From Diploptera punctata (Eukaryota > Arthropoda > Insecta > Blattodea > Blaberidae): a stretch of DNA of 64,000 nt. Below, piece after piece: positions 54,151 to 64,000 of this stretch. Position 1 is the first letter of the stretch; each line of letters starts with the position of its first letter. The stretch spans positions 117,380 to 181,379 of the forward strand of contig JASPKZ010009914.1 of assembly GCA_030220185.1 (NCBI GenBank), given 5' to 3'. Position numbers and translations under genes: made by a program. A model generated the notes under the pieces. That model was not told where the DNA came from. It saw only the letters and a program-made list of their open reading frames with translations, and ran no database searches.

Positions 54151-54910
54151 GTTAACATATATATGGGACAATCCATATCAAATCGGACAGCAAAAAATCT
54201 TGCAATTTATTTTTTTAATTTTATGTATCCCTAAATATAGTGAATACATTTATAAACGTATTAATACAGAAATTTAATTTTTATCATTTATAGGTTCGTA
54301 GTTATGATGATCGAAAATTATCGTAAATATGATAAACTAAAACGTTTACTAACTGATATTTCTGAAACAGTAAACAGCAAAAATTTGTTTCAAAACATAT
54401 TTATATAGGTGATATCATGTAGTTTAAGGGTGTTATTTTATAATTAGGATATTTTTATTTTCGGTGTCAATTTTCTGTTTTATGGCGGTTTACTGCAGTA
54501 CATATCAAAAAATGAAAACGGAAAAAATGCAGGATACTACTCACGTAATAAGGATTAATTTCCAGCAATTAGCTTTTTGGAGAGTTGAATAGTTCAGACA
54601 ATATAAATGTTTTTTATTCTATTTTCGTAAAAAAACTCGCTGGTCCACGGCGCAGCAGATTCATTTCACGACCAAGGTCGCGCGCGTACTTTATTGAAAG
54701 AGCTTCATCAGTGACTTTTTCAACTGCCATTAAATCGAATACGGTAGATTATTATATGTTCTGCTTAATGGAACAGTACGGTAAATTTATAAAAGTGGCG
54801 ATATTTTAATTCTTACGCAGTAGATATTTATTTATCAAATTTTATTGCTGAAGTGAGAAGTAAAGAGCTCTGTTACTTACGTTTACTGTGAATATTAACA
54901 AATTATTTAT

Positions 54911-55331
54911 AACTAACTCACTCACTGGCTCTGTGGAACCTGTAGGTTCATTGCAGCGCGGACATAAGCTCTCCATACATCCCATCTCGAGCTAACGTTT
55001 TCCAATTATCCCCTGTATAATCTACTTCCCTCAAATCATGTATAATGTTATTCTCCCACCTCATTCCTAGTCTTCCAACTGGGCGTTTTCCCTCCGGTTT
55101 TCCTACCAGAAATTTCCAAGCACCTCTTGCATCCCCCATACGTGCCACATTTCCTGCCCACCGCAGCCTACGAGACTTAACTGTTCTTATTATATCTGGC
55201 TTCCTATACAGATCATGTAGCTCACTATTATGTAGTTTTCTCCATTCACCTGTCTGTTCATCTCTTTTTGATCCAAAAATTTTCCTAAGAACTTTATTCT
55301 CAAATACTCGTAATCTTCTGTCCTTTTTTAA
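54911..55331 (-). mobile_element. RTE-A LINE 3' end with 14-bp target duplication
   Basis: Flanked by AACAAATTATTTAT at 54897-54910 and 55332-55345. Frame 54948-55148: 'MARMGDARGAWKFLVGKPEG', KRPVGRLGMRWENNIIHDLR, ending GELMSALQ. 421 bp, starting at the RRLRVFENKVLRKIFG equivalent. Confidence 0.9.
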
Positions 55332-55345
55332 AACAAATTATTTAT

Positions 55346-56504
55346 TTTATTACAAATTTTTCATTACAGTTTAAATGTAATATTATATAATAACTATTTC
55401 GTCATTAATTGAATAAACTGGTATACATTTATATTATGTTATAATTACTAATTTCAGTCTTAAAATAACTTTTTATTCAGTGTATTGTATTGTACCCAGA
55501 TAACGTTGACGAAATAGTATTGTTATAAGATATCACTTCCAAAAAACCGAATGTTTTAATACTCGAACCACTTCCTACCAAACGATAATAAGCAATGTCA
55601 GCAAGTCTTCCTTAAACATCTGTTTTACATCAACAATTCTCAAGTTCAGATTACATACTAGACAGTTGATTTACATCAGTGTGTTTGTTTAATGCATCTC
55701 GTCATTTTAAGTGTCACAGTCAAATTAAAAATAATATCTTATTGTTTTTAACTAACAAGTTTGCAGAACTACAAAGACTGAATGGTGAGTTAGAAGTTAA
55801 ATATAATTTTAATTATGCATATATTAGTATACAATAGTTATTAACAGTATTATGTGTTAATATATAATTTTACAATTTCTTAAATGTTTCTGGAATGAGA
55901 GAATAATCGTAGATATATACATTTTGTCTTATAAAAGGAGAATAATGGGAAGTTTAGACATTAAATTAAACACTATAACAATAATTTAGCTTATAATAAA
56001 AATATAATATTATCGTGCATTTTAATATCATCTTAGATATGTCATGAGTAGGGGATGCAAGATCAAGTGATACCAAGCCATTAAAATACCGTATATTTAT
56101 ACCTCTTAAATATTACTTGTAACAGCATGAACATTGTTATAAATTATTATCGATAGTTTAACATTACTTGCAATATTCAACATCAGACATTGGTGTAGGG
56201 TACAAGTACAAAATATTACAACACATTACAAAACTACTCTCTAGAAAATATTTTTAATAGGCCTACCAGCTTGAATGCGTAGGTGCTTAGTAATTTAAAT
56301 TAAACTATACATTAGCCAAACTCAGCACAAAATTAACCGCCTACTGAATATATCAATAAAGATTGTTAAATTTAATAACGTTTATTATGTAGCAATTTAT
56401 TTCAAGTGCGAGGTTCTCCTACGTACCATAAATTTACGACACGGGACTCACGGATTTCCTTCCTTCTGGAGAAAGCTACATTCAGAATTGTTACGCCTTT
56501 AAAA
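55346..56504. other. AT-rich interior of the TIR element
   Basis: No open frame over 60 codons, no repeat match. Confidence 0.4.
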
Positions 56505-56580
56505 TGCCATTGATTCCCTATCGAGTTTGAACCTGCGAACCTCGGAATCGGAGGCGTGCAGAGTAACCACTAGTCCACGA
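56505..56580 (-). pseudogene. tRNA-like sequence
   Basis: Minus strand: GTGGACTAGTGGTTACTCTG (A-box-like), a CCTC/GAGG stem around CGATTCC, and GCAGGTTCAAACTCGATAGG (B box). Not a clean cloverleaf; probably a SINE head. (ATC)n-like sequence lies upstream of its 5' end. Confidence 0.45.
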
Positions 56581-57229
56581 TGATGATGATATAATAATTG
56601 TAATAATGATAATAAAAATATTGTAATGATGATAATAACAATAAAAATATTTGGAAGTGCGCAATTACCAAGTAGCTCCGTCATTGTTTGTACGAGCGAG
56701 CGATCTCCACTCACGCGAAAGGTATTGCAGGCAGTCTACACATAGGGGATTTTAGGAAAAATAATTATTTTTGGTAGTTTCCTTTCAAGACTCCACTTTA
56801 ATACTAATTACAAAAAATTAACTGGTGTTCAGGTAATAATGTGGCATTTTTTGATTTTATAAAATTTTTGGTGAGGAAGGTCAATTGCATATTAATTGCA
56901 TTTACACCCTTCAGAAAAACGTTAATATTAAGATACTAATTTTCAAGCGATAGAGCATAAAATCATCTATAATGTGACTATCTTTTCAAGTTGAGGGAAT
57001 AGCAATACTTCGAGAAATGTATTTTATAAAAGAGAGTATTTAAAACAATACCATAAATTGACAGCTCTATTACTCTTTAATTACACCAAGCGAAGACTTG
57101 AAATTCGGTTCAGATATTCAGTATAACATAAAGTTTCACTGTAAAAAAAAAAGGTAAACTTTTAAAGATGTGAGTTCAATTTTCACAATTTTTTTGCCGA
57201 TTTCGTATGGAATGTCCCATATATAAAAC

Positions 57230-57305
57230 ACGCTGGACAACACACTGGGGGTACCAATCCAGAGATCCGGGTTCAAATCCCGTTCAGGCATTTATTTTTC
57301 TTATC
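57230..57305 (+). repeat. T repeat tRNA-like module, partial
   Basis: 'CAGAGATCCGGGTTCAAATC' and CAGGCATTTATTTTTCTTAT match the 3' half of the T module; the 5' half is eroded. Adjoins the right TIR of the 3-kb element. Confidence 0.65.
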
Positions 57306-57326
57306 ATGTTTATATATATATATATG

Positions 57327-57663
57327 TCCACCGCTGTGGTCTCGAGGTAGCATGCTGCCTTGTCACACAGCGGGCCCGGGTTCGATCACCGGTCGGGGCA
57401 GTTTTTCTGGATGAGATTTTTATCGGGGTTTTTCCTCGCCTGTAAGACAAATGTCAGGAAAACTTTAAGGCCCAAACGGTCCCCGAAATCATATGGCCAT
57501 CATCATCATCCTTATCATTATCATCATCATCATCCTTCACCGGTGTGGAAAGCAACGGGAAGCTACCACACCTACAATTCCCTAGTAAAGCTGCAAGCAT
57601 AGCATGAAAAATGCTATGATTGCAGTGAAGGACCTGCCTTCGGGCAGAATTACTATGGATGGA
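57327..57663 (+). mobile_element. S1a SINE, reference copy
   Basis: Head CCACCGCTGTGGTCTCGAGG, B box GGGTTCGATCACC, core 'CTGTAAGACAAATGTCAGGA', AACGGTCCCCGAAATCATAT, ATC triplets, tail GTGTGGAAAGCAACGGGAAG. The 3' end has two perfect hairpins: CATAGCAT-GAAAA-ATGCTATG (57598-57618) and CTGCC-TTCG-GGCAG (57634-57647). Confidence 0.9.
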
Positions 57664-57674
57664 TATATATATAC

Positions 57675-58007
57675 GTCCACCGCTGTGGTCTCGAGATAGC
57701 GTGCTGCCTTGTCCCGAAGTAGACCCGGGTTCGATCCCTGTCGGGGCAGTTTTTCTGGTTGAGGTTTTTTTCGAGGTTTTTCTGCGCCTGTAAGACAGAT
57801 GCCAGGAAAACTTTAAGGCCCAAACGATCCCCGAAATCATATGGCCATCATCATCGTTATTATTATCATCATCATCATCATTCTTCACCGGTGTGGAGAG
57901 CAACGGGAAGCTACCACACCTACAATTCCCTAGTAAAGCTGCATGCATAGCATGAAAAATGCTATGATTGCAATGAAGGACCTGCCTTCGGGCAGAATTA
58001 CTATGGA
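57675..58007 (+). mobile_element. S1a SINE, second tandem copy
   Basis: Same structure as 57327-57663, separated by about 11 bp of TA repeat and with the same two 3' hairpins. The 195-codon minus frame crossing both copies is an artefact of repeated SINE sequence. Confidence 0.9.
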
Positions 58008-58009
58008 TA

Positions 58010-58990
58010 TATATACACACACGTGGGGTACATACATACATGTATACATGTGCGAACGTGCATTCATAATTACTGTAGGTGTATATGCACCCATTTCATT
58101 TATATACATACATGTGTATGCTTATATGCACTTTTTTTTTCCGTATGTTAATAGAAACAACCATTGGAAGGATATTTAGTCGGGGAAATGAAGTACTTAA
58201 ATAGAGAAGTTTGGAGTTATTGGTTGTAAAAATTGAAATGCATTTCGAGCCACAATGGTGGTAAAAGTTTGACTGCTCCTATGGCTTGAGTGATTGCGTC
58301 AATATCTCTCTCTCTCTCTCTCTCCCTCTCTCTTTTTCTCCCTATTGAACCGTTGAAAATTCATAACATAGCTTACCGAGAACTACCAATATAAATGGTC
58401 TCGCATTCGGTTTCACTCTCCATATAGGATCAATGTCATATTTAATTAATTTTGACAATTTTTTTATCAATCTATGAAAGCGTGCATTTGATTTTCCTAT
58501 CGAAGCGCTTTTTCAGCTGTAGAGAAGGCAGAACTCTACACAGAAAAGGCAAATCTCTTTCAATTCTGTTCTGCAGGTAGGGATATATGAAGCTAATTTT
58601 ATGCGTTATTGAGTTTTTTTTATATATACTCAGTCGACTGGAGTTCTAACTCTTCAGGCTCGATTTCTGTGAAGTTTCCAATAATTCTTTCTTCTTTCTC
58701 TTCTATTTGTGCAACTGGCATTTTTCGATGAAGAAAAAGGGAATGTACTTTTTAGTTTGGACGATGGCAGAGAAAAAAAATAAGGGGAGGCTGAAACAAA
58801 ACTCCATTAGGTATTTTTTACAATAAAAACTTCCCTGCTGGGAGAAATTCTAGAATTCATTAGCATCTGTAGATTAAAAGTTGGTTTTCAGGTGGAAACG
58901 AAGTACAATTGGCTGGATTCAAGGATTCAGCAAAAACAATTTAAGCATTTTTACAGTTTGTAGGGAACTGGGATTAGAATTCGAGTGTGA
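58010..58990. other. Spacer with (CT)n
   Basis: A short CT array at 58303-58335; otherwise nothing recognised. Confidence 0.5.
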
Positions 58991-58994
58991 TACA

Positions 58995-59090
58995 TAAAAA
59001 TTCGTCTCGGTGGCTCGATGGTAAAGCAACAACATGTTTAGTTAAAGATCCGTGATTCATATCCAGGCTCACATGCAAGAATTTGTTTTA
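58995..59090 (+). mobile_element. tRNA-like SINE head
   Basis: GGTGGCTCGATGGTAAAGCA (A-box-like) and GTGATTCATATCCAGGCTC (weak B box). No body recognised. Confidence 0.4.
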
Positions 59091-59144
59091 CCTAATAATT
59101 ATCAAAATATATTAAACTAAAAACTGTAAAAAATCAATTACTTT

Positions 59145-60042
59145 ACTTACTTACTCACTGGCACTATCGAACCCGGAGGTTCATGGCCGCGCGGACATGA
59201 GCTCTCCATACATCCCTATCCTGAGTTAATGCTTTCCAATCATTCCCTGTATAATCTACTTCCCTCAAATCATAGTTAATGTTATTCTCCCACCTCATTC
59301 TTGGTCTACCAACTGGGCGTTTTCCCTCTAGCTTTCCTACAAGAAGCTTCTATGCAAGTCTTTCATTCCCCATACGTGCAACATGTCTTGCCCATCGCAG
59401 TCTACGAGACTTAACTGTTCTTATTATATCTAGCTTCCTATAAAGACCATGTATTTCATTGTTATGAAGTGTTCTCCATTCACCTGTTTGTTCATATCTC
59501 TTTGGTCTAAACATTTTCCTAAGTACTTTATTTTCAAATACTTGTAATCTCCTTTCCTCCCTTAACGTAAGAGTCCATGTGTCGCACCCATATAATATAA
59601 TTGGTAGAATAATGTTTATATATTTTGAGTTTAACGTTTTTTTGAAAGGAGTTGGGACATGAAGAGTCTCTGCAGTGCATAATAGCACACATTTCCAGTG
59701 TTGAGCTTATGTTTAATTTATTTGTTCATCTCATTCCTATTTGTGATTATTGTTCCTAGGTATTTGAATTCAGCCACTTCCTCAAAATTTCCCTCGTTTG
59801 TCATTAGCTGTCCATTTCCATTATATAATGTATTTCTACGTGTGACCACATATTTAGTTTTATTGATATTTACTTTCAGTCCTAATTCCTTAGTGTTACT
59901 CAATAGTGTGTGCGTGTTGTCCTTTAGTATTTCCTCGCAACGGCCAATAGTACTATATCATCAGCATAAACTAACAATTTATTAATACCATTGAGTTGTA
60001 AGCCTTCCTCATTCTCTAAAGATTTAATGGCATGCTCTAGTA
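59145..60042 (-). mobile_element. RTE-A LINE, cleanest copy, 10-bp target duplication
   Basis: CAATTACTTT at 59135-59144 and 60043-60052. 898 bp. Minus-strand frames in order: YADDIV region (about 59945-59985), 59718-59903 'LGLKVNINKTKYVVTRRNTL', GNFEEVAEFKYLGTIITNRN, then 59350-59688 'ILPIILYGCDTWTLTLREER', RLQVFENKVLRKMFRPKRYE, SRRLRWARHVARMGNERLA. 3' end GGTTCGATAGTGCCAGTGAG(TAAG)n. 5' truncated just upstream of YADD. Confidence 0.9.
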
Positions 60043-60052
60043 CAATTACTTT

Positions 60053-60385
60053 TTCATGTTAATTTGTGTGTTTGCGAAACGTCATATTTTACATTAAAAT
60101 AGAAGAGGATATTACGAATGTCTAAAAAGGGAACTCTCCCAGAGAAGTGTTGTGATTTATCACGATCGTGTCCAAAAAATACCTTTTTACGTAAGTGCAA
60201 AGCATAGAACTCGAAGCCAGAATACAGCAATTGTAACCCATTGTTCAGAGCAGATAGAGAGGAGTGGAGCGAGGTGGGACACGGCGCTAACGACAGGTAG
60301 TGAGGGTTATCCAATCTACTAATTCGGGAGTTGTTACCTCCCTATACTTTAAATGAATGATTTGGCTCTGGTTTCTTGCAGTTAA
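60053..60385. other. No recognised feature
   Basis: The 86-codon minus frame 60054-60314 has no motif. Confidence 0.4.
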
Positions 60386-60387
60386 TT

Positions 60388-60890
60388 TTTTTATTAGGAA
60401 TATTTCACAATAGTGTTTCTCCTTTAACCCAAAGTAATTTGTCTCCAGAGGCTCCTGTCTATAGCATCTTCTTCGCTCAAATCTCTAGCTTTCATACTTC
60501 TCCTCAGTCCATCTACCCAACATTCTCTAAGTCTATTGATTTAGGCTTTCAAGGACGGAGTTGGTATGAAGATCTTGAAGAAGATTTCCGGGCTGTTGCC
60601 AAAATTGCAAGTCTGAAGACAACCTTTGAGGATGACGGACGCAATCTCTGGCGAAACTTCAAGTCTCAAAACCACAGCCAACAGCCCGGAAATCTTCAAG
60701 ATCTTCATACCATTATCTAAGTTTGCCTCTTCCACTTCTTTCATTCGTTTTTCAATCCATGATCTTCTTTGGTATTCTATCTTCTTCCATTCTTATGATG
60801 TGTCCATACTATTTCAAACGTTTTTTCTTCGATTTTTTTCAATAATTTTTATCAACTTGCATAATTTCCCTTATTGTGCTGTGCAGTTAA
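60388..60890 (-). mobile_element. LINE-B 3' end split by F
   Basis: Homologous to 10545-10908: TCTCCTTTAACCCAAAGTAA at the 3' end, CTTGCATAATTTCCCTTATT at the 5' end. F insertion at 60533-60710. Frames broken. Confidence 0.8.
60533..60710. mobile_element. F foldback element nested in LINE-B
   Basis: Flanks CATT(C/A)TCTAAGT at 60521-60532 and 60711-60722. Head TTAGGCTTTCAAGGACGG; arms GGTATGAAGATCTTGAAGAA ... and complement. Motif TTGAGGATGACGG...CTGGCGAAAC (60626-60660). Confidence 0.8.
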
Positions 60891-60996
60891 AATGACAGAT
60901 TTTTTTGACACGGCTTCGGTACATCACAACGCTTCTCTGGAAGATATTTCAATATAGGTTTCGGCATGCAACGGTTGACAGTTCCCTTGTGAAAAT
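60890..60996. repeat. J repeat, copy 2
   Basis: 'CAACGGTTGACAGTTCCCTT' and ACAACGCTTCTCTGGAAGAT; matches 38795-38897. Confidence 0.6.
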
Positions 60997-61002
60997 AAAG
61001 TG

Positions 61003-61252
61003 CGCAGGAAATTAATATTTAGACCAAAGTGAGATTAGGCTTATAAACATTAAATGAATGAAGTACATAATATTGTGTTCCATGTTCTTTATGAAAAATC
61101 AAACGCACTAAGAACAGTTAAGTCTCGTAGAATCTGATGACCAAATGCGTACCACGAATGGGCAATGAAAGAGGCGCATGGAGACTACTAATAAGATTAC
61201 TGTAGGAATGATGTGGCATAATAATATTAACCATTTTTTAAATAGGTGAAAG
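61003..61252 (+). mobile_element. RTE-A fragment
   Basis: 'TTTAGACCAAAGTGAGATTA' (FGPK), AAGAACAGTTAAGTCTCGTA, GGAATGATGTGGCATAATAA. Ends where S1b begins. Confidence 0.7.
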
Positions 61253-61575
61253 TTCGATCCCCGGTCGGGACAAGCTTCCTGGGTGAGATTTTTTCGGGTT
61301 CTTTCGTAACATGTAAGACAATCGTCAGGAAACTTTAAGGCCCAAACGGTCCCCGATTATCATATGGCCATCATAATTATTATCATTCATATTGCTTAGA
61401 TTAAGCTTAGGAATAAGGACTCTCCTGACGCACCACTATTATTATCATCACTCATCGGGGCAGCCGTAACCCTGCCTTCCAGGCGCCCCAACCCTCAGAA
61501 CTGGGTTACAATTACGCCAGTGACAGGAGAGAACACCACAGATGTCGAAGTGACAATCTGGGATATTAAATAAAA
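61253..61575 (+). mobile_element. S1b SINE, 5'-truncated
   Basis: Starts in the B box (GTTCGATCCCCGGTCGGGAC), core, b-type tail CTTCCAGGCGCCCCAACCCT. Confidence 0.8.
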
Positions 61576-61609
61576 ATTGTACGATAAATAATTGGAAACT
61601 ATAACTCGG

Positions 61610-61795
61610 GATATCGCCTTGGGATCGACTCAGCCTATAACTGAAATGAATACCAGACGATTGTTCTGGGAATGAAGTCGGCCGTCACGCAGTGGTTACA
61701 GCCCGGTTGGCATCTCGTACCCATTGTCTTGAAATATGTGAACGTTAATCTCCGACTACCCGTAAATATTTCCAAGTGAGATCACCTCCATAGGT
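61610..61795 (+). mobile_element. S3 SINE, 5'-truncated
   Basis: 'GGGATCGACTCAGCCTATAA', GAATACCAGACGATTGTTCT, GGCCGTCACGCAG. Confidence 0.7.
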
Positions 61796-62120
61796 TTTTT
61801 TAGAGTTTTTGATCGCAACGTCATGCACCTCCGTTTTCGATAATACATCATGTTAGTTACTCGGTCAGTGATGGTGTTATATATGTTGACGGGTTTACGT
61901 TACATTAGTGTACGCCAAAGTCATGTTTCCTTTATTTTCAGAATTTAACATAACACAAAAACTCTAATAAATTCAGGAAAAAAATATTTCAAATGTAACA
62001 TAGAGTGTTCAATTGAATTAAACTATACGATACATTGTAATTCTATTGCTGACGAAAATTACTTTACTTAATCATTCCATATATTGATGTAGAAGTAGGC
62101 ATATTATTTATTAGGCGATA
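61796..62120. other. No recognised feature
   Basis: AT-rich. Confidence 0.4.
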
Positions 62121-62124
62121 AAAA

Positions 62125-62368
62125 AATTGGGACTGGAAGTAAACATCAATAAACCTAAATATATGATCACTCATATAAATGCATTATATAATGGAAATTG
62201 GCGGTTTATGATAATTGATAGCCGAGGAAAAATTTGAAGAAGTGGCTTAATTCAAATACATATTAAAAATAATTATAAACAGGAATGAGGTATGCAAAGA
62301 AATTAAAGTTTGACTTAATTCTGTAAATGCATGCTATTATACATTGCAAGGACTCTTTTCGTCCCAAC

Positions 62369-62372
<4 letters not shown>
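62125..62372 (+). mobile_element. RTE-A linker fragment
   Basis: LGLEVNINKPKYMITHINAL-type residues, then EEKFEEVA and, out of frame, LNSVNACYYTLQGLFSSQR. Ends at a TA array. Confidence 0.7.
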
Positions 62373-62402
<30 letters not shown>

Positions 62403-62833
62403 ATGGAGAATATAATACATATATAAGAAAAATGAATACTTGAATTGGATTCGCCTGGGGTGTAATGGATATCACACTGAGGTACAGACTCAGAGATCCG
62501 GGTTCGAATCCCGTCCAGGCATTTATTTTTCTTATCATACCATATTAAGCTTGCATTGCTCAATGTTAAACATTTAATTATAACATCGATAAAGCGTCAC
62601 TGCTATAAAGTAAAAAGTTCTCTTTAATTTGCTTACTTGTTATAGTCAGCTACTAGATGGCAGTGAAGACTGAGTTCTCGCGACATCTAGTAATAATGGA
62701 GAATATAATACATATATAAGAAAAATGAATGCTTGAATTGGATTCGCCTGGTGGTGTAATGGATATCACACTGAGGTACAGACTCAGAGATCCGGGTTCT
62801 AATCCCGTCCAGGCATTTATTTTTCTTATCATA

Positions 62834-62870
<37 letters not shown>
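62373..62870 (+). repeat. T repeat: two tandem units, opposite orientation to 1570-2165
   Basis: tRNA-like modules at 62452-62521 and 62745-62815, spaced 293 bp, with the CATCTAGTA / TACTAGATG hairpin between. Module 1 has GGTTCGAATCC, module 2 a mutated GGTTCTAATCC. The anticodon position reads ACA in an intact CTGAG/CTCAG stem. TA arrays lie on both outer edges. Confidence 0.75.
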
Positions 62871-62871
62871 C

Positions 62872-63232
62872 GGTTTTAACAATGTTATAAATTTTTCCGG
62901 CACCAATGATTTGTCTTCAGTTTCGCTTTATAATTTTCCTCCGTTCGTCTCTATTATAACACATTTCTTCCTCTATTTCCCAGTCCTTCAAAGTTTCTCT
63001 AATCCCTTGGTTCCACGTGAGATTTGGTCGCCCTTTCCTTCTCGTTCCTGATGGTGTCAATTCCATTATTTTCTTCGATATCTTTTTTTTACGCTTTTCA
63101 CTACAAAGGGTGGTTTTTTTTTACAGGTGTAGGAGTTGAGAGTCTCTTAATACATAATCTTTCATCCTCCTTTCGCCTAATATGCCCGTACCATTTTAGT
63201 TTCTTTTCTTGGATAAATCCCAACTTATTAAA
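62872..63232 (-). mobile_element. LINE-E 3' end with H fragment inside
   Basis: Minus strand: KKLKWYGHIRRKEDERLC (about 63160-63215), a 70-bp H fragment at 63086-63155 (TTTTCACTACAAAGGGTGGT), then ELTPSGTRRKGRPNLTWNQG, IRETLKDWEIEEEMCYNRDE, RRKIIKRN stop. Confidence 0.7.
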
Positions 63233-63235
63233 AAA

Positions 63236-63598
63236 ACATTAAATTGAAAATATAGCCTATAAAACATGGCCTCTTACTTTAAGGGAGGAGATAATATTAC
63301 GTTTATATGACAAAAAAGTTCTTATGAAACATTTTGAACCAAAGAGAGATGGACAGACAGGTGAATGGAGAAGACCAATAACAGTGAGTTAAATTATCTT
63401 TATGGGAAACCAGATATAATAAGAATAGCTAAGTTTCGTAGATTGCGATGGCAGGACATGTGGTACAAATGGGGAATGACAGATGCTTGGAAACTCTTTA
63501 TAGGAAGACCATAAGGAAAGTACCGAATAGGTAGCCCAAAAATGAGGTTGAACAATAACATTAAAACCATGATTTTGAGGGAAGTAGATTATACAGGG
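63236..63598 (+). mobile_element. RTE-A LINE fragment
   Basis: GPKRDGQTGEWRR equivalents (ACCAAAGAGAGATGGACAGA), RLRWQDMW, LFIGRP, to GGAAGTAGATTATACAGG, where S2 begins. Confidence 0.8.
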
Positions 63599-63905
63599 TC
63601 CCGCGCCGTAGTCGAGTTGGCGCAGAGCTACGGGACTTGCGCTGGTTCGAGTCCCCATGGGGGAAAAATTTTCTCATGGAATTTCAGCCAGTATGGGACC
63701 AGTGTCCACCCAGCATCGTGAGGCATTTTGGTAGCTACAATAAGTAGCGACTCCAGGTTGAGAAGCCCAGCTATAACGGCTGGGGGACCCGACATGCCGA
63801 CCACATGTCATCTCTACACTGGCTAGATGATCGTCTGCCTCTGTGATTAGCATATGTGAATGTGAGGCCAGCAGCTGGCAGGTAGGCCATGGACCTTCTA
63901 TTGTA
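63599..63905 (+). mobile_element. S2 SINE inserted in RTE-A
   Basis: GTCCCGCGCCGTAGTCGAGT, B box TGGTTCGAGTCCCC, 'AACGGCTGGGGGACCCGACA', tail. The RTE-A remainder does not resume clearly after it. Confidence 0.8.
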
Positions 63906-63925
63906 TAGCTGGCTTAACTTGGCAG

Positions 63926-63950
63926 AGGAGAGAGAGAGAGAGAGAGAGAT
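63926..63950. repeat. (AG)n microsatellite
   Basis: About 12 AG units. Confidence 0.9.
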
Positions 63951-64000
63951 GGAGATACAAGGGTAGATCGTTGACCATTTTAGTCCAGATACAAAAGAAA

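Larger units (their letters stand above)
54158..57228. mobile_element. Candidate 3.07-kb terminal-inverted-repeat element
   Basis: Left end TATATATGGGACAATCCATA TCAAATCGG; the right end read in reverse is TATATATGGGACATTCCATA CGAAATCGG, with similarity for about 35-40 bp. The interior is AT-rich with no recognisable transposase frame. It carries an RTE-A insertion (54911-55331) and a tRNA-like segment (56505-56580). Either a non-autonomous DNA transposon or a degraded large one. Confidence 0.6.

Noticed and set aside
54585..54809. 74-codon frame in the TIR element
   Set aside because: No transposase motif, short.
55045..55374. 109-codon plus-strand frame
   Set aside because: Antisense shadow of the RTE-A ORF, as are 29243-29479, 59698-59985 and similar frames.
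57454..58041. 195-codon minus-strand frame
   Set aside because: It runs antisense through two tandem S1a SINEs; its repeated sequence just reflects the duplicated SINE.

Overview
The window looks like intergenic nuclear DNA of an insect, most likely a cockroach or other Blattodea. That assignment is inference. It rests on the very abundant RTE-like LINE whose C-terminus reads 'RRLRWAGHVARMG...LLVGKPEGKRPVGRPRMRW', which I know from cockroach and termite assemblies, and on AT-rich sequence with long (TTA)n, (TA)n, (GT)n and (CT)n arrays. I see no convincing single-copy host gene, rRNA, functional tRNA or CRISPR array. Almost everything recognisable is a mobile element, usually truncated and frameshifted, and often nested. 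Names used here: RTE-A = dominant LINE (about 20 pieces); LINE-B, LINE-C, LINE-D, LINE-E = other non-LTR 3' ends; PLE = Penelope-like element with GIY-YIG endonuclease; S1 (tails a, b, c), S2, S3, S4, S5 = tRNA-derived SINEs; T = about 295-bp tandem unit with a tRNA-like cloverleaf; H = about 0.8-kb interspersed repeat; P = about 1.3-kb palindromic element; F = short foldback elements with a hammerhead-like motif; G, J, K = unclassified repeats. Layout: 1-2.2 kb H copies and a T tandem; 2.5-5.9 kb G repeat, S1 and S2 SINEs, TTA arrays; 6.5 kb a small piggyBac-like N-terminal fragment; 7.4-11.4 kb LINE and SINE pieces and a LINE-B inverted pair around a TTA array; 12.1-13.4 kb palindrome P; 13.7-15.4 kb RTE-A carrying an H insertion; 16.0-18.9 kb a G repeat split by RTE-A, itself split by F and PLE, all with target-site duplications; 19-22.7 kb more RTE-A including an inverted pair; 23-26.4 kb a decayed IS630/Tc1-mariner-type transposase, possibly inside a 3.3-kb DNA transposon; 27-33 kb RTE-A, an S4 SINE with a hAT MITE inside, LINE-C and half of a P element; 34-42 kb K repeats, RTE-A with an S3 insertion, a PLE and a Jockey fragment; 42-50 kb SINEs, LINE-D, and an H copy with LINE pieces; 50.8-51.9 kb a PLE; 52.1 kb a tRNA-Tyr-like pseudogene; 52.3 kb a foldback; 54.2-57.2 kb a large terminal-inverted-repeat element; 57.2-64 kb T and S1 tandems, RTE-A, LINE-B with an F insertion, and S2. 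The parts interact as parasites and hosts of each other. LINE machinery (RTE-A, LINE-B to E, PLE) presumably mobilised the SINEs, and the DNA transposons and foldbacks land in the LINEs. At least ten insertions have readable target-site duplications, so relative ages can be ordered. The most interesting signals are a recurrent CTGAAGATG-stem-loop-CGAAACGTC RNA motif shared by F elements and PLE tails, the modular S1 SINE superfamily with a stable 3' double hairpin, the tandem tRNA-like T unit, and the unclassified 3-kb inverted-repeat element.
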